Shown here in pieces: positions 1 to 9,354 of a stretch of DNA of 64,000 nucleotides (positions within the stretch are counted from its first letter, which is position 1; each line of letters starts with the position of its first letter). The translations under genes and the position numbers were made by a program. Below the pieces are notes generated by a model. That model saw only the letters and a program-made list of their open reading frames with translations. It searched no databases and had not been told where the DNA came from. The DNA is taken from positions 1-64,000 of the forward strand of contig URKX01000007.1 of the NCBI GenBank assembly GCA_900548545.1. The letters run 5' to 3'. The DNA comes from an uncultured Oscillospiraceae bacterium. Lineage in GTDB: Bacteria > Bacillota > Clostridia > Oscillospirales > Acutalibacteraceae.

Positions 1-115
1 ACCATCTTGTGGTAGGAGCAACCAACCAATCCACAGCATCCCTTTCAGTGTAGCACACAGCCCTTGGAGAGGGGCTCTAATAACTACTACTTTATAATAC
101 AAGGAGTAAACAACA

Positions 116-376
116 TTGCCCGATTTTGAAGTTCTACAAACTTACGCATCCTGGGTTGGCATTGCTGTGCCGGATAAATTACCGGGGATACCTTTTGCAA
201 ACCTAGATGTCTTTGAGGATGACAAAAGCCTGAGAAACCGGCTCTTTTATCTTGTACCGGACACCTCTTCTGGAGAGCTGCGCTACTTCTTCTACTTTGA
301 GGACAACCTGTTCGCTAAGAAATCCAATGGGGACTTGATTCTCTTAGAGTCTTCTCTCCATCCTTTTACCTTGTAA
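116..376 (+). CDS. Small protein of unknown function, 86 aa
   Basis: A short open frame beginning with TTG, chosen because an AAGGAG ribosome site at 101-106 lies nine bases upstream, and ending just before a strong terminator hairpin. The product is acidic and aromatic-rich in its second half, with several Phe/Tyr near residues 50-65, and has no signal peptide or membrane segment. No family is recognised. Ribosome site, frame and terminator together make it a plausible real gene, possibly the tail of a larger unit to the left, but it has no informative neighbour: the next item downstream is a decayed integrase. Confidence 0.5.
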   Translation: MPDFEVLQTYASWVGIAVPDKLPGIPFANLDVFEDDKSLRNRLFYLVPDTSSGELRYFFYFEDNLFAKKSNGDLILLESSLHPFTL

Positions 377-393
377 GCCTGAGACTACATACG

Positions 394-431
394 AAGGAAC
401 CAGCTATCCCGCCCAGGGTAGCTGGTTCCTT
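394..431 (+). terminator. Rho-independent terminator
   Basis: A perfect 13-bp inverted repeat (AAGGAACCAGCTA and its complement) around a 12-base loop, ending in CCTTTGTCT. It lies 18 bases after the stop of the 86-aa gene. Confidence 0.75.
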
Positions 432-477
432 TGTCTACTGCCTTGCTGGAGTTGACGCTTTCGGCAAGAAGAAACAG

Positions 478-729
478 AAGTGCAACATGGTGAAGATCAC
501 AGGAGAGAACATCATTGTAAAAGAGCCCAAAACAGCTGCCGGAGACCGGTTCGTGTACTTCTTCCCGAAAATGGCCAGCCTGATAATCTCCGGCAGGGCG
601 GACGTGGCCACGGCGTCAGGGATTTTAGGCCACGCCTAGGTATCCACCACGCTGGACATTTACACCCATGCTTGCAATGAGAAGAAGCGGGAGGTCAGCG
701 CCCAGATGCAGAGACGGGTGTGGGTGTAA
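478..729 (+). pseudogene. Tyrosine integrase C-terminal relic
   Basis: One frame encodes pieces that match the C-terminal catalytic domain of the integrase relic at 33167-34031: VKITGENIIVKEPKTAAGD, then SGRADVATASGILGHA, then STTLDIYTHA with the catalytic tyrosine, and a matching end. Compared with that copy, about 219 bases (73 codons, in frame) are missing between two short GCC/AAGCCT-like repeats, which removes the HxxR box. An in-frame TAG at 637-639 also breaks the frame. There is no start or N-terminal domain. It is a dead remnant of a former integrative element. Confidence 0.85.
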
Positions 730-771
730 ATATTGAGTCCCTCCGCTTTCAACAGTTCTTATTCTTTAAAT

Positions 772-3192
772 TTACTTGAGAGAATAGGACGATGCTTTTG
801 CCCAAAACTCCCGATTCTTGCCCTCGATCCACCGGTCGCCGTCGATTCGGAAGCTGCCGGAAAGCCGCACGTCGTCGGAAGAGGCGGCCTCTACGCGGAT
901 CTCCCCGTGCTCGATCTTCCACTTCATGTCCTGGTCCAAGAAGGCCAACTGGCTGGTGTGCAGGGAGAAGGACAGTCTCTTTTTTTCACCCGGCTCCAGA
1001 TAGATGCGGGCAAAGCCGGCCAATTCCTTCACAGGCCGGGTCATGCTGGCGTACACGTCGGAGACATAGAGCTGTGCTACCTCCTCCCCTGGAACAGCGC
1101 CAGTATTCTCCACAGTGAAAACAATCTCCACGCTTTCCCCCGCCGGAACTTCTTTCCGGGAAATTTCCAAACCCTCATAGGCAAAGCTAGTATAGGATAA
1201 GCCAAAGCCAAAGGGATAGCGCGGACGGTGGGGGCAGTCCACATAGTCGGGAAAGCCGATGCTCTCGCTCTGGTGCCAGCCGGAACCCCAGGGGTGCGCA
1301 TAGTACACCGGCACTTGCCCGGCGTTATAGGCCACAGATACCGGCAGCTTCCCGCTGGGATTGTAATCACCCAGCAGCACATCACAGATGGCCTGTGCGC
1401 CGGCCTCGGCAGGGCTCCAGCACTCCAGGATGGCGGCACAGCATTGGTCCGCCGCGTCGCTGGAGATGGGCCGCCCATCCAGATGGACCGCCACAAGGGG
1501 CTTTCCCGAAGCCGCGGCTTGGCGGAGGAACTTCTCCTGACAGGGGGGCAGGTTGATGTTCGTGGCATCCACGCCCTCGCCCATGGAGGCGATGGAGCAG
1601 GTGCCATGCTTGCCGCCCAGGGTCAAAATGGCCACATCAGCTTGGGCGATATGGGCCAGCGCCTCCTCGTATCCGGAGTCGTCCTCCCCCGCCACAGGAT
1701 AGCCATAGGCATAGAGAATGCGGGCCCCCGGCAGCCTGTCCCGCAGCTCCTGGAGCAGGCTTTTGCAGCCCGGCTTCTGGCGCTTCAGCACTGCCTGAAT
1801 CTCCGGGGTTTCGTCCGACTGGATCTGGGTACCGGAGACAAGCTGTACCCCGTAACCGTTGGCCCCTTCCTGATCCACCCCGGCGATGGAAGCCCGCACC
1901 GCATAGGTGGACTCCGCCATGGCCACGTGGGTGTAGCCGCCGAAGAATTTGTTGGCGTAGTCCGCCTGGGGGCCGATGAGGGCGATGGTCAGTTTCTTCT
2001 CCCGAATGGGCAAGGTGCCGTCATTTTTCAGCAGCACCAGGCTTTCCCGTGCCGAGCGGAGGGCCAGCTCCCGGTCGCCGTCATCGAAGAAGGAACTGTC
2101 CAGTTCCTCGCCTTCCAGTGCGAAGGGATGGTCGAACAACCCGGTGCGGAACTTGGCGGTGAGCACTCGCAGCACCGCTTGGTCAAGGATAGCCATGTCC
2201 GCTTTGCCTGCGGCGAAAAGATGTTCCAGCCCATCGCTGTATCCATGCTCGCTGGGCAGCTCTACGTCCATGCCCGCTTCCATGCACCGCAAGGCGGCCT
2301 CTTCCATGGTCTCCTCCACGTGCTGGTCTTCATGGGTGTGGGCCACGCCGCCGTAATCGCTGACGGTAACACCCGTAAAACCCATCTCCTCCCGCAGCAG
2401 CCCGGTGAGCAACTTTTTCGAGGCGTGGACCGGCTCGCCGTCGATAAGGCTGTAACAGGGCATCACGCCCTTCAGCCCAGCCTTGGAAATGGCCGCTTGG
2501 AAGGGCTTGCCGTAAACCTCTTGCAACTCTCGTGACGTAGCCATGCTATGGGTGCCGTGGATGCCTCCCTGGGAATTGTGGAACGCCAGGAAGTGTTTGG
2601 CGGCTCCTTCGGTTTCCCGCCCGGAGGTCTTTTCCGCTTGCAAGCCCTTGAGAAAGGCAGCGCCCATGGCTGCCACCAGGGTTGGGTCCTCCCCGTAGGG
2701 CTCCCCGTGACGGCCCATGCGGGGGTCTCGGGCCACATCCAGCACAGGGGCCAAGGTCTGGGTGATACCGCAGGCAGCCTCCTGCCGGCTGACCACCCGG
2801 CCCAGCCGTTCCTCCAGGGCAGGGTCCCACCCGGCACCCCGGGCAATGCCGGAGGGCAGGCTCAAAGAATCCTGGATAAACGCCCCGCACAGCCCTTCCA
2901 TATGGAAAGCGGCAGGAATATGATGGGGGCTGTTTTCCATGGCAATCTCTTGAATCTTCCGCTGCCAGGCACAGCATTCCTCTTTGGTGTGGAATTCCCG
3001 CATCTGCAAAGTGCTCACCTGGCCGATACCGTTTTTCGTTTGGCGGGAGATATCCTCCCAGTTATCTCCGCCGGGGCCAAAGGGGAAAATACCCCGTACT
3101 TGGGCCATTTTCTCAGGAAGGCTCAGCTCTTCAAGGAGAGCCTGGGCCCGCTGCTCCGGTGGAAGCGTTTTATTTTGATACAAATCGCTCAT
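772..3192 (-). CDS. GH3 beta-glucosidase/beta-xylosidase (canonical domain order)
   Basis: An 806-residue family 3 glycoside hydrolase, expected to remove terminal beta-linked glucose or xylose from oligosaccharides. The (beta/alpha)8 domain comes first, with HMEG near residue 97, the KH pair at 199-200 and the nucleophile Asp279 in SDYGG. The alpha/beta sandwich domain (about 390-640) and a C-terminal fibronectin-III-like domain (about 690-770, GEEVAQLYVSD) follow. There is no signal peptide, so it acts in the cytoplasm on imported sugars. Its ATG overlaps the stop of the upstream GH3 gene (ATGA, 3189-3192), so the two are translationally coupled. The exact sugar cannot be read from the sequence. 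Confidence 0.93.
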   Translation of the reverse strand: MSDLYQNKTLPPEQRAQALLEELSLPEKMAQVRGIFPFGPGGDNWEDISRQTKNGIGQVSTLQMREFHTKEECCAWQRKIQEIAMENSPHHIPAAFHMEGLCGAFIQDSLSLPSGIARGAGWDPALEERLGRVVSRQEAACGITQTLAPVLDVARDPRMGRHGEPYGEDPTLVAAMGAAFLKGLQAEKTSGRETEGAAKHFLAFHNSQGGIHGTHSMATSRELQEVYGKPFQAAISKAGLKGVMPCYSLIDGEPVHASKKLLTGLLREEMGFTGVTVSDYGGVAHTHEDQHVEETMEEAALRCMEAGMDVELPSEHGYSDGLEHLFAAGKADMAILDQAVLRVLTAKFRTGLFDHPFALEGEELDSSFFDDGDRELALRSARESLVLLKNDGTLPIREKKLTIALIGPQADYANKFFGGYTHVAMAESTYAVRASIAGVDQEGANGYGVQLVSGTQIQSDETPEIQAVLKRQKPGCKSLLQELRDRLPGARILYAYGYPVAGEDDSGYEEALAHIAQADVAILTLGGKHGTCSIASMGEGVDATNINLPPCQEKFLRQAAASGKPLVAVHLDGRPISSDAADQCCAAILECWSPAEAGAQAICDVLLGDYNPSGKLPVSVAYNAGQVPVYYAHPWGSGWHQSESIGFPDYVDCPHRPRYPFGFGLSYTSFAYEGLEISRKEVPAGESVEIVFTVENTGAVPGEEVAQLYVSDVYASMTRPVKELAGFARIYLEPGEKKRLSFSLHTSQLAFLDQDMKWKIEHGEIRVEAASSDDVRLSGSFRIDGDRWIEGKNREFWAKASSYSLK

Positions 3193-5645
3193 ACTCTATC
3201 CTCTTGATGGTTTTCCCCATATCTGCCAAGGCTTGCCAACATGGAAAGCAAATGGCCCACAGCCAGTTCCAATTCCTGACGGGTGACCCGCCCCTCCTCC
3301 AGGCCTTTCAAAATTTGGGCGATGACAGGAGGACCCCCAGGCATGACCACATCGTTGCCGGCAGCGACGGCGTCCGCGCCGTCCACAACAATGTCCATGT
3401 CACCCCAGTCGGTAACGACAGTTCCATCGAAGCCCCATTCCTCCCGGAGGATATGGGTGCACAGGTCCTTGCTGCCCCCGGCAAAGGTGCCGTTGATTTT
3501 GTTGAAAGATGTCATGATGCAGCGGAGGGAGGCGCCCTTTACAACCATCTCAAAGGGCTTGAGGTAAAATTCCCGCAGGGCTCGCTCGCTGAGGATGGAA
3601 TCCACAGCATCGAAGGTGAACCTGCCGTTTTCCTGCTTGGCACTGCCCCGGCGGTACGTTTCCTGCTCGTTGGCAGAAAAATGTTTGACGCACACCAGCA
3701 CAGGATGACGCCCCTGCACACCTTTTGTCACAGCACAGGCACACGCGCCTGTGAGGAAGGGGTCTTCGGAGTAATACTCAAAGTTCCGGCCGCCCAAGGG
3801 GTGCCGGTGAAGGTTCAAAGCTGGAGCCAGCCAGATATCCACCCCTTGGGACTGGCATTCTTCCGCTACAGCGCTGCCAAAGGCCCTGAGTAAATCCTGG
3901 TCAAAGGAGCAAGCCATGAGCATCTCGCTGGGCCAGGCGGTTTCCCCAACCCCCGCCGGGCCGTCCTTGTAGTAAACAGAGTGGATGCCCTCCTCTGGGA
4001 TGGCAGGGGATACATACCCATTGACCCCCTCTGGATGGTCGTTGACCGCAATAGGCCGGCCGTCTTCCTCGAAAATGGTGTTGGGATCGGGGACATCCCG
4101 AAAAGCGGAAAAGGGGATCCCGGGACCATATCCCACACACAGGGCTGCCAGCTGCCGGTCGCTGAGCCGGGAGCAGTCTAGGACGGGCACCGCAGGAGTT
4201 TCCCAGTGGGGAACGTCCTGGGCTGTTAACACAAGACAGGGCAGGTCTTTTTCTAGAACTGGAACTGCCAGGGGCTGGCGGTGGAGAAATTTCACTTGGG
4301 CCGCATAGGCCGGGTCCATAGAGAGCCGGTTAGAAGTCTGTTCCACCAGGATGTCCTTGTCCACCTGCACGGCCCCCACAATTTGGGTGGCACGGGAGGA
4401 ATTTCCCACCCGCAGCAGGTAGGTTCCCGCCTCAATAACCCAAGCGGCTGTGTCCTCCTCATAAGTGGCCAGTTCCCGCCAGGGCACCGTGAGGGTTAGC
4501 GCTTCTTCTTCCCCGGGAGCCAAAAGGCCCGTTTTATCGAAAGCTTTCATCGCCTGGGCAGGCTGCTCCGATAAAGTACCCATGGAGGAAACGTAGAGCT
4601 GCATGACCTCCCTTCCCTGGCGGTTTCCCACGTTTTTAACCGCTGTGCTCACTGAAACCCCCTCCGGCTGCTTTTTCACACCGTCCGGTTTCCAGCTGAA
4701 CGCCGTATAGGAAAGGCCGAACCCAAAGGGGTAGAGGGGTTCTGCGCCAAAGGCGTCAAAGTAGCGGTACCCAGGATAGATGCCCTCCCGGTACACGGTC
4801 ACCGGACGCCGAAGAAAGCCCCCTTTGGCGGGGGGAGGGGTCAGGCCGTAGTCCTCATAGGTGAGGATGGCTTCTGGATGGTCTTTATCCCAGGAGAAAT
4901 CCCGGCAAGCAGGATAGTCCTCATATTGTTTGGCGATGGTAAACGCCAGCTTGCCAGAGGGATTTACCTTGCCTGTCAGCAGGCCGGCCAGAGCCATTGC
5001 GCCCTCCTGTCCAGGGATGCCCAGAAAGAGAAGCGCCTTGACCTGGGGATATGCCTCCATCCAGGAGAGGTCCAGAAGGCCATTGACATTGAGCACTACT
5101 GCAACCTTTGAAAACCGCGCGCACATCTCCTGAAGCAGCGTCTCCTCCTCTGGGGAAAGTTCAAAGTCATTTTTCAAGTGGCGGTCGCATTCCTCCCCGC
5201 CGGATTTCCGCCCGATAATCCACAGGGCAGTGTCCGTTTCCGCGGCAGCCTGGTCCAGCAAGTCCCCTGGCAAGGAAAACTCCCGCGGGGATGGCTGGTA
5301 TTTGCCAAAGATCTCATACATCAAGCCGCTGGTGACAGCGTGCTTTATCTGTGTGAAATCTATTTCTGGAGGCAAGTTCTTTTGATCTTCCTTCACCAGC
5401 TGAACATAGGCCCCTTTTAGAGGGTCCACAGGAACCAGACCTTCTTGTTCCAAGGCCGTGAGGAAATTTCCAGTTTTGCGGCTATGCGCGGCCCCAGAAC
5501 CGTTGCCGGAAAGCGCCGGTTCCAGCTGAGCACGGCCGAAAACCGCCACTTTTTTACCAGGGGCAAAAGGCAGCAGCCCCTCATTTTTTAGCAGGACAGC
5601 GGACTCTTCCGCTATTTGACGGGCGAGCAAAGTGTGATCCATCAT
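3189..5645 (-). CDS. GH3 glycosidase with reversed domain order
   Basis: An 818-residue GH3 enzyme in which the usual order is inverted. The alpha/beta sandwich (VLLKNEGLLPF at the N-terminus) and the fibronectin-like part come first. The catalytic barrel fills the C-terminal half, with NFEYYSEDP, KHF and the nucleophile in VTDWGD close to the end. This permuted architecture is known in GH3 enzymes from ruminal Clostridia. AGGAGG lies three bases before the first ATG and six before the second (5642), so the true start may be one codon later. It overlaps the next GH3 by four bases. No signal peptide is present; the two GH3 enzymes probably act on different linkages of the same imported glycan. 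Confidence 0.9.
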   Translation of the reverse strand: MMDHTLLARQIAEESAVLLKNEGLLPFAPGKKVAVFGRAQLEPALSGNGSGAAHSRKTGNFLTALEQEGLVPVDPLKGAYVQLVKEDQKNLPPEIDFTQIKHAVTSGLMYEIFGKYQPSPREFSLPGDLLDQAAAETDTALWIIGRKSGGEECDRHLKNDFELSPEEETLLQEMCARFSKVAVVLNVNGLLDLSWMEAYPQVKALLFLGIPGQEGAMALAGLLTGKVNPSGKLAFTIAKQYEDYPACRDFSWDKDHPEAILTYEDYGLTPPPAKGGFLRRPVTVYREGIYPGYRYFDAFGAEPLYPFGFGLSYTAFSWKPDGVKKQPEGVSVSTAVKNVGNRQGREVMQLYVSSMGTLSEQPAQAMKAFDKTGLLAPGEEEALTLTVPWRELATYEEDTAAWVIEAGTYLLRVGNSSRATQIVGAVQVDKDILVEQTSNRLSMDPAYAAQVKFLHRQPLAVPVLEKDLPCLVLTAQDVPHWETPAVPVLDCSRLSDRQLAALCVGYGPGIPFSAFRDVPDPNTIFEEDGRPIAVNDHPEGVNGYVSPAIPEEGIHSVYYKDGPAGVGETAWPSEMLMACSFDQDLLRAFGSAVAEECQSQGVDIWLAPALNLHRHPLGGRNFEYYSEDPFLTGACACAVTKGVQGRHPVLVCVKHFSANEQETYRRGSAKQENGRFTFDAVDSILSERALREFYLKPFEMVVKGASLRCIMTSFNKINGTFAGGSKDLCTHILREEWGFDGTVVTDWGDMDIVVDGADAVAAGNDVVMPGGPPVIAQILKGLEEGRVTRQELELAVGHLLSMLASLGRYGENHQEDRV

Positions 5646-5677
5646 TATCCTCCTGATTTTTCAAGAAACGTATGCCT

Positions 5678-7201
5678 TTATAGACGGTGTTCCAGGCACA
5701 CCCGCAGCAGGGAGGGGCGGCCTCCCAACTGTACCCGGAATTCGTCCCCGTTTAAGCGCCGGCCAGGGATCCATTGGCCGTTTTCAAAGCTTCCCTCGGT
5801 GATAGAGAGCACGTCCACAAAGCCGGGATCGTCTCTCTTGAGCTTGGGGGCCGCTTTGTAATTCAGCCCGGCCAGCAGGAATTCCCCTTCTCCCAGCTGG
5901 AGGATGAGGCCGCCGCCCTTGGGGCTTTCCGGGCTCTGGGTATATTGGATGAGCCAATCAAAGCCCGCAAAGGAAAGGAGGGCGCCCTCTTGGCGGCCAT
6001 TGCGGGTAAAGCCCCGCAGGGCAGGGGTCAGGCGGTACTGGAGCAGCAGCGGCTCAATGCTTCTGAGCAGGGCATAGCTTTCCGCCAGGTATTCCCCAGA
6101 ACGGTACACATCAAAGGCTTCCGCCATGATGTTTAGCTGGGCCAGATCCGGGGCCAGGGGCTGGGGGGAACCCTTGCCTACGCTCTCCATGGCAAAGGGG
6201 GAAAATCCCAAAGCGCCGTGCTCCCCAAAAGCGGCAAACACGTTGGAGGCGGAATCCATGCAAGGCCGCGCCTCGGGGATGAACAGGGGATTGCCCTGCT
6301 GGGTATATTCCCGGCAGACAGCTTCAAAATCCGGCAGGTAAATGTCGGGAGCGAAAAAGTCGATGGAAGGGGCCAGGGCTTTCCACTGGCCCATCACCTT
6401 GGCGATGGGCCCGCCGCTGGGGTAAGTGCCGGGAATCCAGGGGTACTGCTCCAGCCAGGCGTTGACGTACAGGGGCAGAGGATACTCCGCCTTGCCTGCC
6501 GCTGCAATTTTTTCCACGGCTTTGGCGTAGTGGTACACCATGAACCGCTCAGGAGCATTTTCCCCAAAGGCTTCGGCCCAGGTGCCGGATACCTGATACA
6601 GGTCGGCCATCTCCTGGGGAATGGCCGAGGCGTATGCGGCTTCTGCGTCAGGACCGAAATCCCGGCAGTCGCCCAGCAGGCCCATTTCGTTTTCCACCTG
6701 GACCATCACCACAGTGTGATCCGTGTCGGTATCCCGAAGGTGCCCCAGTAAGGCCCGGAATGCCGCTGCGTCCCGCTCTACGCCTGCCTGGCACAAGGGG
6801 GAAATGGCATCCACAGCCCGGCCGTCCCGGGTGCGCATTAGAACGTAGGTATCCCGATCTTGCTTCATCCAAGCGGGGATATACGTGCTGGCCCCGTTCT
6901 TCCACAGGCCGAACCAGAGCAGCACCAGACGCACCCCTTCCCGGTGAGCCTGGGACAGCAAACCGTCCACTAAAGTGAAATCGAACTCCCCGGGCCGGGG
7001 CTCTAAAAACTCCCAGGAAACAGGAGCAATGACAGCGTTCAGGTGCAGGTCCCGCAGATGGGGCCAGACCTCTTTTTCCATGTAGTCCAGGCTGGAAGCA
7101 CTGGAGTTATGCAGTTCCCCGGCAAAAAGCAGGGTGGGGTTTCCGTCAATCATAAGGGTGGGGCGTCCGTCATTGTAAGACAGGGTGGGGATAGGTTTCA
7201 T
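5678..7201 (-). CDS. GH35-like beta-galactosidase
   Basis: A 507-residue clan GH-A hydrolase. The N-terminus reads FAGELHNSSASS, typical of GH35-type beta-galactosidases with a DUF5597-like C-terminus. The acid/base glutamate is in QVENE (Glu172) and the likely nucleophile is Glu310 in FIPEARP. A small C-terminal beta domain follows from about 400. It has no signal peptide. The start is supported by AAGGAGG eight bases upstream. It stands 32 bases ahead of the two GH3 genes on the same strand and probably forms an operon with them. It should remove a terminal beta-galactosyl or similar residue, but linkage is not deducible. Confidence 0.82.
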   Translation of the reverse strand: MKPIPTLSYNDGRPTLMIDGNPTLLFAGELHNSSASSLDYMEKEVWPHLRDLHLNAVIAPVSWEFLEPRPGEFDFTLVDGLLSQAHREGVRLVLLWFGLWKNGASTYIPAWMKQDRDTYVLMRTRDGRAVDAISPLCQAGVERDAAAFRALLGHLRDTDTDHTVVMVQVENEMGLLGDCRDFGPDAEAAYASAIPQEMADLYQVSGTWAEAFGENAPERFMVYHYAKAVEKIAAAGKAEYPLPLYVNAWLEQYPWIPGTYPSGGPIAKVMGQWKALAPSIDFFAPDIYLPDFEAVCREYTQQGNPLFIPEARPCMDSASNVFAAFGEHGALGFSPFAMESVGKGSPQPLAPDLAQLNIMAEAFDVYRSGEYLAESYALLRSIEPLLLQYRLTPALRGFTRNGRQEGALLSFAGFDWLIQYTQSPESPKGGGLILQLGEGEFLLAGLNYKAAPKLKRDDPGFVDVLSITEGSFENGQWIPGRRLNGDEFRVQLGGRPSLLRVCLEHRL

Positions 7202-7258
7202 AGGGATCCTCCTTGTAAGCGGTTTGGTTGAGCACAGTGTTCCAAAAAAAGCGGGAAA

Positions 7259-7285
7259 AGCGGGCAGACAAATGCCCGCTTTTTA
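7259..7285. terminator. Bidirectional terminator between transporter and hydrolase genes
   Basis: AGCGGGCA and its complement flank a six-base loop, with TTTTTATTATA on one side and, read from the other strand, TTTCCCGCTTTTTTT. It separates the permease genes from the GH35/GH3 group, which would let the hydrolases be expressed from their own promoter. Confidence 0.7.
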
Positions 7286-7313
7286 TTATAGCATAGTTTT
7301 TAAAAAACAACTA

Positions 7314-7430
7314 TTATAGGGGAGTTTTTTCTAAAATACGCCCAATTATTTTCACCGCTTTGGGCGATGGGGGCAGAGAGTTTTCCCACCGGGACACCAT
7401 AGCAAACAGGCCTTGGGCCAGCATAGCCAT
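7314..7430 (-). other. Possible fragment of an XRE-type helix-turn-helix gene
   Basis: A 38-codon frame directly after the permease stop contains MVSRWENSLPPSPKAVK, which resembles the recognition helix of XRE repressors (…SRWENG…P…KAVK…). It lacks the first helices and a ribosome site. It may be a relic or chance similarity. Confidence 0.25.
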
Positions 7431-7458
7431 GGGGCGCGGATCTTCAGCAGAAGGCTTT

Positions 7459-8343
7459 TTAGCCTTTCACAGCGCCAATGGCAATGCCTTTGACGAAGTA
7501 TTTTTGCAGGAAAGCGTACACAACCAGCACAGGAAAGATACACAGCACCGTAACGGCCATTCTCACGGCGTTGGAGGGCAAGTCGGCGGTAGTTGCCGCT
7601 GCCCCCGCCTGGGCACTGGCTTTCATTGCTTCCATTTGGCGTTGGATGTTCATCAGAAAGACCTGCACGGTATAGTAATGGTCATCATTGATGTAGTAAA
7701 GCCCGTTGGTCCAGTCGTTCCAGTAGGCCAACCCCACCAGTACCACGAGGGTGGCGATGATGGGCATAGCCATGGGAAACACCACACTGCGCAGGATACG
7801 GAATTCGTTAGCGCCATCGATGCGGGCGGCCTCGATCACTGCATCGGGAATGTTCGATGTAAAGTAAGTACGCATCATGATGACGTTAAAGGCACCCATT
7901 AAAAGGTTGGGGATCAGCAGGGCAAAGATGGTATTGGAAATGTGGAACGTTCTGGTCCACATGATATACGAGGGCACCAGCCCTCCGGAGAACAGCATGG
8001 TAAAGAATAGGAAGAACGCGAACGCCTGGCGGCCGGGCAATTCCTTTCGGGAAAGAGGATAGGCGTACAGAGTCGTTAAAGCCAAGTTGCAGATGGTTCC
8101 CACAATAGTGACAAGGAAAGACAGCCCATAGGCGGAAAGAATAGACGTGGAATCTGTTAAAATATAGCGGTAAGCTTCCACACTGAACTCTGCCGGGAAA
8201 AAAGAATACCCGTTGGCGATTAAGGCGTCTTCCGCTGTGACCGAGGACATGATTAGCAAGAAGAAAGGCGCGAGACAGCACAGAGAGAGAAAAACCATTA
8301 AGACGTGGGCAAAAATTTGAAAGCCCTTATTTTTTTCGACCAT
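7459..8343 (-). CDS. ABC sugar permease, LplC/YtcP type
   Basis: A 294-residue inner-membrane permease of the carbohydrate uptake family 1 type. About six hydrophobic segments are visible, the first at residues 10-35, and the cytoplasmic EAA loop reads EAARIDGANEF near residue 190. It pairs with the upstream permease 14 bases away and with the lipoprotein further upstream to form an oligosaccharide importer. No ATPase is encoded nearby, so a shared MsmK-like ATPase elsewhere is inferred. The ATG is preceded by AAGGAGG. Confidence 0.92.
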   Translation of the reverse strand: MVEKNKGFQIFAHVLMVFLSLCCLAPFFLLIMSSVTAEDALIANGYSFFPAEFSVEAYRYILTDSTSILSAYGLSFLVTIVGTICNLALTTLYAYPLSRKELPGRQAFAFFLFFTMLFSGGLVPSYIMWTRTFHISNTIFALLIPNLLMGAFNVIMMRTYFTSNIPDAVIEAARIDGANEFRILRSVVFPMAMPIIATLVVLVGLAYWNDWTNGLYYINDDHYYTVQVFLMNIQRQMEAMKASAQAGAAATTADLPSNAVRMAVTVLCIFPVLVVYAFLQKYFVKGIAIGAVKG

Positions 8344-8357
8344 CGTGTGCTCCCTCC

Positions 8358-9275
8358 TTAAAACAGCGCGCTGTCATTGTCGATCTTCCGCACGGTCAAG
8401 TTGGCAGCCAGCACAAGCACAAAACCTACTACCGATTGATACAGACCTGCCGCGGAGGACATACCGATATTGTTCGTCTGGGTTAGGCCGCGATAAACGT
8501 AGGTGTCGATCGTTTGGGTGACCTCCAGAAGCGTGCCGGAATTCATAGGCACTTGGTAGAACAGCCCAAAATCCGAGCGGAAGATATTTCCCAAGCTCAT
8601 CAGCGTAAGGATGATAATGGTGGACTTCAGGCAGGGCAGGGTGATATGAACGATGCGCTGCCAGCGGTTGGCCCCGTCTACAATGGCAGCTTCGTACAGG
8701 GAATAATCGATGCCGCAGATCGTAGCGTAGTAGAGGATGCAGTTGTAGCCCAAACCCTTCCACACGTTGATGAGGATGAGGATAAAGGGCCAATATTGAG
8801 GGCTGTTGTACCAGCTGATGGGTTCCATGCCCAAGGCGGGCAGCAAGGTATTATTGAAGAAACCGTTGCCATCGCTGAGAAACGCAAAGGCAAGATAGCT
8901 CACCACCACCATAGAGATCAGGAAGGGAATCAGGATGACGGTCTGGTACGCCTGCTTGGAAGCCTTGTTTTTAATCTCGTTGAGCACAATTGCCACTGTG
9001 ATCGCCAGCACTGTACCAATGACGATAAAGGCCAGATTGTACAGAAGCGTGTTCCGGACCATGACCCAAGCGTCGTTGGTCTTGAACAGGAATTCGAAGT
9101 TTTTCAGTCCGATATTCGGGCTGTTATATAGCCCGTCACGCACATTGTACTGCTTAAAGGCCACCACAATCCCCGTCATCGGAATGTAGTTGTTGATGAT
9201 AAGGTACACTGTGCCGGGGATGAGCATTAAATAAAATGGCCAGAAGCGCTTTACAGCTTTTACCGCTTTTGACAT
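8358..9275 (-). CDS. ABC sugar permease, LplB/YtcO type
   Basis: A 305-residue permease and partner of the downstream permease. The N-terminal segment after FWPFYLMLIPGTVYL is the first membrane helix, and the EAA loop is EAAIVDGANRW near residue 195, followed by HITLP. AGGAGG precedes the ATG. The gene lies 79 bases after the solute-binding protein, with a GC-rich hairpin between them that could set the ratio of binding protein to permease. The solute is probably an oligosaccharide handled by the neighbouring hydrolases. Confidence 0.92.
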   Translation of the reverse strand: MSKAVKAVKRFWPFYLMLIPGTVYLIINNYIPMTGIVVAFKQYNVRDGLYNSPNIGLKNFEFLFKTNDAWVMVRNTLLYNLAFIVIGTVLAITVAIVLNEIKNKASKQAYQTVILIPFLISMVVVSYLAFAFLSDGNGFFNNTLLPALGMEPISWYNSPQYWPFILILINVWKGLGYNCILYYATICGIDYSLYEAAIVDGANRWQRIVHITLPCLKSTIIILTLMSLGNIFRSDFGLFYQVPMNSGTLLEVTQTIDTYVYRGLTQTNNIGMSSAAGLYQSVVGFVLVLAANLTVRKIDNDSALF

Positions 9276-9303
9276 AGCCGCTTTCCTCCTCTATTGGAAA
9301 ATA

Positions 9304-9330
9304 GGCGAGCCGCGCGCTCCGCGGCCCGCC
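9304..9330 (-). promoter_or_regulatory. Intercistronic hairpin after the solute-binding protein gene
   Basis: GGCGGGCCGCG pairs with CGCGGCTCGCC around a short loop (one G-T pair) and has no T-run. Such hairpins commonly protect the 3' end of binding-protein mRNA or reduce read-through into permease genes. Confidence 0.5.
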
Positions 9331-9354
9331 CACTTTCAACGGTTGATGGGTCAA

